The notes beneath the pieces were generated by a model. That model did not search any database, was not told the DNA's origin, and saw nothing but the letters and a program-made list of their open reading frames with translations. From assembly GCA_041679065.1 (NCBI GenBank), contig JBBABI010000072.1, positions 1 to 6,271 on the forward strand: a stretch of DNA of 6,271 nt, written 5' to 3'. Positions 4,360 through 6,271 of the stretch are shown one piece after another. Position 1 is the stretch's first letter, and the number at the start of each line of letters is the position of its first letter. The position numbers and the translations under genes are program-made. This DNA comes from CAJBLF01 sp041679065 (GTDB lineage: Bacteria > Patescibacteriota > Gracilibacteria > Absconditabacterales > Absconditicoccaceae).

Positions 4360-5364
4360 TTAGATATATTTTTCTGCTGATTCAATCACTTTTTTCATCA
4401 TCTTCACACATTCTACCGGATACTCCCCCACTGCAGTTTCTCACGACAACATCACATAATCAGCTCATTGCATCACTGCGAAAAAGATATCACTGATATC
4501 GGCTCTTTTGGGAGAAAGGGAGTGCATCATGGATTCCAGCATTTCTGTGGCTACGATAACTTTTTTGTTCTGTAATTTCGCTGCATTGATAATTTCCATC
4601 TGATAGACAGGGATATTTTCTACCGGCAATTCGGTTCATAAATCACCTCTCGCTACCATTATGATATCAGATTCTTTCGCAATAGCAGAAATATTTTTCA
4701 ATCCCTCTTCATTCTCTATCTTGGCAACTATACGAATCTTCTTCCCTCCATGGAGATCTAAAAACGCTCTCAGCTCACGCACATCAGCTGGGGATCTCAC
4801 GAAACTGAGTGCCACATAATTTAATTTCTGCTGAATAGCAAACAACACGTCCTGTTTGTCTTTGTCCGTGAAACTTGGTAACTTCACGTGAACACCAGGC
4901 AGATTGATATGTCTTCTGGAACCAACAGTAAAATCATTTAATGCCTGAACTGAAATAAAGTTTGGTCATTTTCCCAGCACTTTGACTTTGAAAAGTCCTG
5001 CATCAATCTTTACGATACCACCGATATGCACGTCATCCGGCAATGAGGGATAATCACAATACAAGGATTTCTTTCCCGATATATCTTCTTTCGTAAAAAT
5101 TTTGAATTGTTCTCATGTAGTGTAAGCAATCGGTGTTGTTAAAATCCCTGTTCTGATCCCAGGTCATTCTACATCTATCAATACATGGATTTTTTGTCAT
5201 ATCTCTTTTTCTCTATTGCGAATCATCGTCATTACCTTCATTCATGATTGGATAGTTTCATGAGCAAAGTTTAATCTAAAAATAATTACGCCTGCTTGAT
5301 GAAGCTGCAGAATCATTTCCTTATTCGCACTTTTTGGTCATAATGTTGCAATGATTCAGGTCAT
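4360..5364 (-). CDS. pyk: Pyruvate kinase, short form without C-terminal domain
   Basis: The enzyme converts phosphoenolpyruvate and ADP to pyruvate and ATP in the cytoplasm. The product has 334 residues. The barrel begins MTGIIATLGPKSANKEM, with RLNFAH (30-35) and GPGIRTG (67-73). A B domain (about 74-155) ends in NLPG. The second part of the barrel carries AKIENEEG (catalytic Lys215 and Glu217), VARGDLGTELP (Asp241), VIVATEMLESM (Thr273) and VMLSGETAVGEYPVE. It stops right after the barrel, so the regulatory C domain of the usual 470-residue enzyme is absent. In the potassium-site region, RLNFSH is RLNFAH, 'D-T/L' is Asp64-Val65, and the Glu/Lys before IRT is Gly69. TGA encodes ten glycines (3, 9, 41, 56, 67, 84, 133, 243, 300, 308). 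TAA ends the gene. The start at 5364 lies 23 bp after the upstream gene, so an operon is likely. Confidence 0.95.
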
Positions 5365-5387
5365 AATAGTAGTAAAAGATTAAAAGA

Positions 5388-6271
5388 TTATTTTATTTCG
5401 TAAATTTTCTGATCAGCTAATGTATCTAATGCCAAATCTATCTTACTTTGATCGTTAGCATATAAGGTATAGATTATCTCTCATTTCTTTACGTCATCAT
5501 TAAGCTTTTTGTGCAGATAGATACCCGCCTGGAGATCGAGAGGCGAACCCAATGATCTAGCCAGAGCATTTAATATTTTCATATCGATATATTGCACCTT
5601 CCCATTTATCTTCGCTTGGATATCTCTGGAGCTTGGAGCCAATATAAGTTCCTCAGATGTGATATTGGGATTCTTTCCGTGCTGAACCTTGATGATTTTC
5701 TGCATCATTTCCCATGCTTTACCGCTTATAAGCTGCCCATAAGCAAGCTTCTGAGCTTCTTTGCCTTTAGCCAGACCGACAAGCTCAATGATTTTGCTTG
5801 CCAGATAGACTGCTTTCTCTTCTAAATCTGCTGGTCTGAGTTTATGCTGCTGCAATACTCTCAAAACTTCTCTTACCTGCAATACCGCGCCGACTCCTGC
5901 GCCGATAGGTTGCAACGCCTCCGTAATCTCTACGTGAACCTTCATTCAGAGTTTCTTCCCTACATATTCATATTTTTTCTTGAGCCATTTCGCTGTTTTC
6001 CTATCTGGCACTTTAGCGGTAGGTCAGACAGGAATATCGATCAATGAATGATTGATTCCCATCGCATATTTTTTGGCCATAATACTGACAACCGTTCTGG
6101 AATAAGATTGCATAGAGAGGGGGTAAGCAGCCCTGATCAGTTTCTCATCTGCGGGTGCTAAATCCAATCCACCGCCTCGTACCAGACAGCAATTATTTTT
6201 TTCGACCAGCGCTTCTATCTCTTTTTTGGTGAATGAAATATCCATCAGGACGCTGACACATTCACCTGTTG
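5388..6271 (-). CDS. deoA: AMP phosphorylase / thymidine phosphorylase family, C-terminal part
   Basis: About 293 residues of the C-terminal portion are visible; the N-terminal part, roughly 200 residues in this family, lies beyond the right edge. The order of motifs fits the long, archaeal-type AMP phosphorylases: CLVRGGGLDLAPADEKLI, YPLSMQSYSRTVVSIMAKK, HSLIDIPVGPTAKV, ITEALQPIGAGVGAVLQVRE, and a barrel-sandwich tail with DLQAGIYLHKKLNDDVKKGE and IIYTLYA. Such enzymes split AMP or other nucleoside 5'-phosphates with phosphate into a base and ribose 1,5-bisphosphate. True thymidine phosphorylases share the fold but usually lack the longer N-terminal domain, which cannot be checked here. TGA at 6024, 5946 and 5481 encodes Gly in DIPVG, KKLGMKV and VKKGE, all conserved positions. 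The stop is TAA. The gene is followed closely by pyk. Confidence 0.9.

Noticed and set aside
5592..6047. Plus-strand ORFs opposite the phosphorylase gene
   Set aside because: They are shadows of a gene with clear family motifs on the minus strand.

Overview
Organism. The window comes from a bacterium that reads UGA as glycine (genetic code 25), so most likely a member of Candidatus Absconditabacteria (SR1) or Gracilibacteria. The genes recognised by homology are cut by in-frame TGA codons under the standard code. They become full-length when TGA is read as Gly, and many of these codons fall on glycines that are conserved in the families: the L7/L12 hinge, the RhuM 'VGYRV' motif, the residue after the Fic loop, 'RGDLG' and 'LSGET' of pyruvate kinase, and 'DIPVG' of AMP phosphorylase. 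Every complete gene stops with TAA or TAG. The DNA is AT-rich, and no gene has a clear Shine-Dalgarno sequence.

Layout. (1) 1-1530, minus strand: translation genes. These are rplJ (L10), rplL (L7/L12) and the first codons of rpsB (S2). A promoter and an L10-type leader with a terminator/antiterminator switch precede rplJ. (2) 1547-3230: an accessory segment with a RhuM-Fic fusion gene on the minus strand, whose promoter carries a dyad over its -10 box. A consensus promoter points the other way and drives a probable structured RNA of about 215 nt ending in a strong terminator. A second terminator lies 90 bp further on. Clusters of 10-bp phased repeats sit at both ends of this segment in opposite orientation. 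(3) 3230-4347, plus strand: a possible 58-residue gene visible only under code 25, then a HEPN-like gene of 222 codons. Two copies of a roughly 105-bp imperfect palindromic element flank the HEPN-like gene. (4) 4360-6271, minus strand: a short pyruvate kinase and, 23 bp upstream of it, a partial AMP phosphorylase/thymidine phosphorylase-family gene that runs off the right edge.

How the parts fit. The left end is a self-regulated ribosomal-stalk operon. The right end is a two-gene metabolic operon linking nucleotide-phosphate salvage to the last step of glycolysis. Between them is a mobile-looking island with a Fic/Doc-type enzyme and a HEPN (possible RNase) protein. Both families are common in toxin-antitoxin and defence settings, but no partner antitoxin can be recognised by sequence here.
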